Below, piece by piece: positions 39,101 to 64,000 of a DNA stretch of 64,000 nucleotides; positions within the stretch are counted from its first letter, which is position 1, and each line of letters begins with the position of its first letter. Under the pieces are notes generated by a model that had not been told where the DNA came from, searched no databases, and saw nothing but the letters and a program-made list of their open reading frames with translations. This DNA is from Brachyhypopomus gauderio (taxonomy: Eukaryota > Chordata > Actinopteri > Gymnotiformes > Hypopomidae). The stretch lies in the NCBI RefSeq assembly GCF_052324685.1, contig NC_135218.1:10555516-10619515 (forward strand), in the 5' to 3' direction. A program made the translations under genes and the position numbers.

Positions 39101-39894
39101 TTTTTTTTAAACATGTCTCCTGCTTACAAACCAAACCATATGAGTGGCCAACGGTGATGCACTCTCCTGCAGTCATGCTTCTCAGTTTCCGGTTGTACGT
39201 TGTTAGATTGCGTGGTTGCTGTAGCTGATATATGTTTGCTTGGTGCTAAGTCCTGAAAGACAGGAGAGAACATGGTTTGTAAGGGACTTGAGTCAACCCC
39301 CTGCTTGTTAACACCAGCTCCTTTACGTGTTAATGACATTATATGTGGGGAGCAGCCTGCAGTCCTCCTAAGGGAATCCCCACGTGAGTCCCAAGTCTGT
39401 GGTGACAGTCCCTACGATTGCTCTTCAAAGCTCTCTCAATGCAGATGTAAGTTGGAAGAGCGTGTTTGCATAATCATCCACATTATTTCTGCTGAGTCGG
39501 GTCTTTAGGCTTCTATTTACCGCTGCACAAAGGCTGTCTACATCTGGCTCTCTATTATTGATATTCAAATACCGGGAGATAAGTTCCATGTGGGACTACA
39601 AGGCAAACAGTAAATGAACCAATTTACCTCCTGGTAATTCACAGAGTCATTTGCGAAATGTGATAAGCTAGGCAGTTTCTTAAATATTAAACAAACTCAC
39701 CAAAAATGGGCTTAACAGCTAATTGCCACCATGTTTTTTGCAGTGACCTAATTCTGTCGACTGCATAATAGAAATCATAAAAGGAGCACTACCACATACG
39801 CTTTCAACACCTACATCAGGGTTCTCATAATTACATAATCTGGTCTTAAATGGACTACGATTTGAGGAAATTTCGGAAATGGGCAAAATCCCAC
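36151..39894. other. Region 3' of the last located grm4 exon; no exon found
   Basis: Searched on the minus strand for a short phase-1 exon ending like TYTNHAI. None was convincing here or down to 24 kb. Confidence 0.4.
37273..37440. mobile_element. Decayed hAT-like fragment
   Basis: It begins CAGTGGTGGGCAAAGTAC and contains CACTTGAGTTAAAGTAC and ATCAAAAGTACTGG, like the termini of the element at 56329. Only one end is clear. Confidence 0.5.

Positions 39895-64000
<24,106 letters not shown>

Overview
This 64 kb window looks like nuclear DNA of a ray-finned (teleost) fish. Coding exons are short, separated by long AT-rich introns, and bounded by GT/AG splice sites. Long CA/GT, TA and GA microsatellites are everywhere, and the interspersed repeats are ones typical of fish: tRNA-derived SINEs, hAT and Tc1-like elements, and an LTR relic. 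I cannot fix the species. Nothing bacterial or viral-genomic is present.

Three protein genes can be supported, all on the minus strand. (1) A transglutaminase (11220-17535) reconstructs into 14 coding exons, about 688 residues, with an intact Cys/His/Asp triad but a one-base frameshift in exon 11. (2) pxmp4, the 24-kDa peroxisomal membrane protein (21088-23960), is complete in four exons and 210 codons. (3) The 3' two-thirds of a metabotropic glutamate receptor, best matched to grm4 (39895 to beyond the right edge), is present as seven exons. They cover the distal half of the glutamate-binding domain, the cysteine-rich domain, all seven membrane helices and most of the C-terminal tail. The 5' exons lie outside the window, and the short last coding exon was not located. 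The three proteins share no pathway that the sequence reveals: cross-linking enzyme, peroxisomal membrane protein and synaptic receptor.

Layout: 1-11 kb is gene-poor, with a SINE fragment, microsatellites, an 8-bp-TSD hAT miniature element and two copies of a palindromic element. 11.2-17.5 kb is the transglutaminase, whose last intron is mostly a 35-bp minisatellite with a higher-order repeat. 17.6-21 kb is intergenic. 21-24 kb is pxmp4. 24-39.8 kb is a gene desert (or the 3' part of grm4) with Tc1-like relics, TA/GT tracts and other old repeats. 39.9-64 kb is grm4; its introns hold a decayed Ty3/Gypsy-like element, a G-rich 28-bp array, a second minisatellite, a 1-kb hAT element and a SINE.

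I found no new multi-gene system. The most unusual signals are the transglutaminase (frameshift, extra 57-bp exon replacing a calcium-site segment, lost redox cysteine, splice sites embedded in GT tracts) and the organised repeat arrays. All protein assignments come from recalled family features, not database searches.
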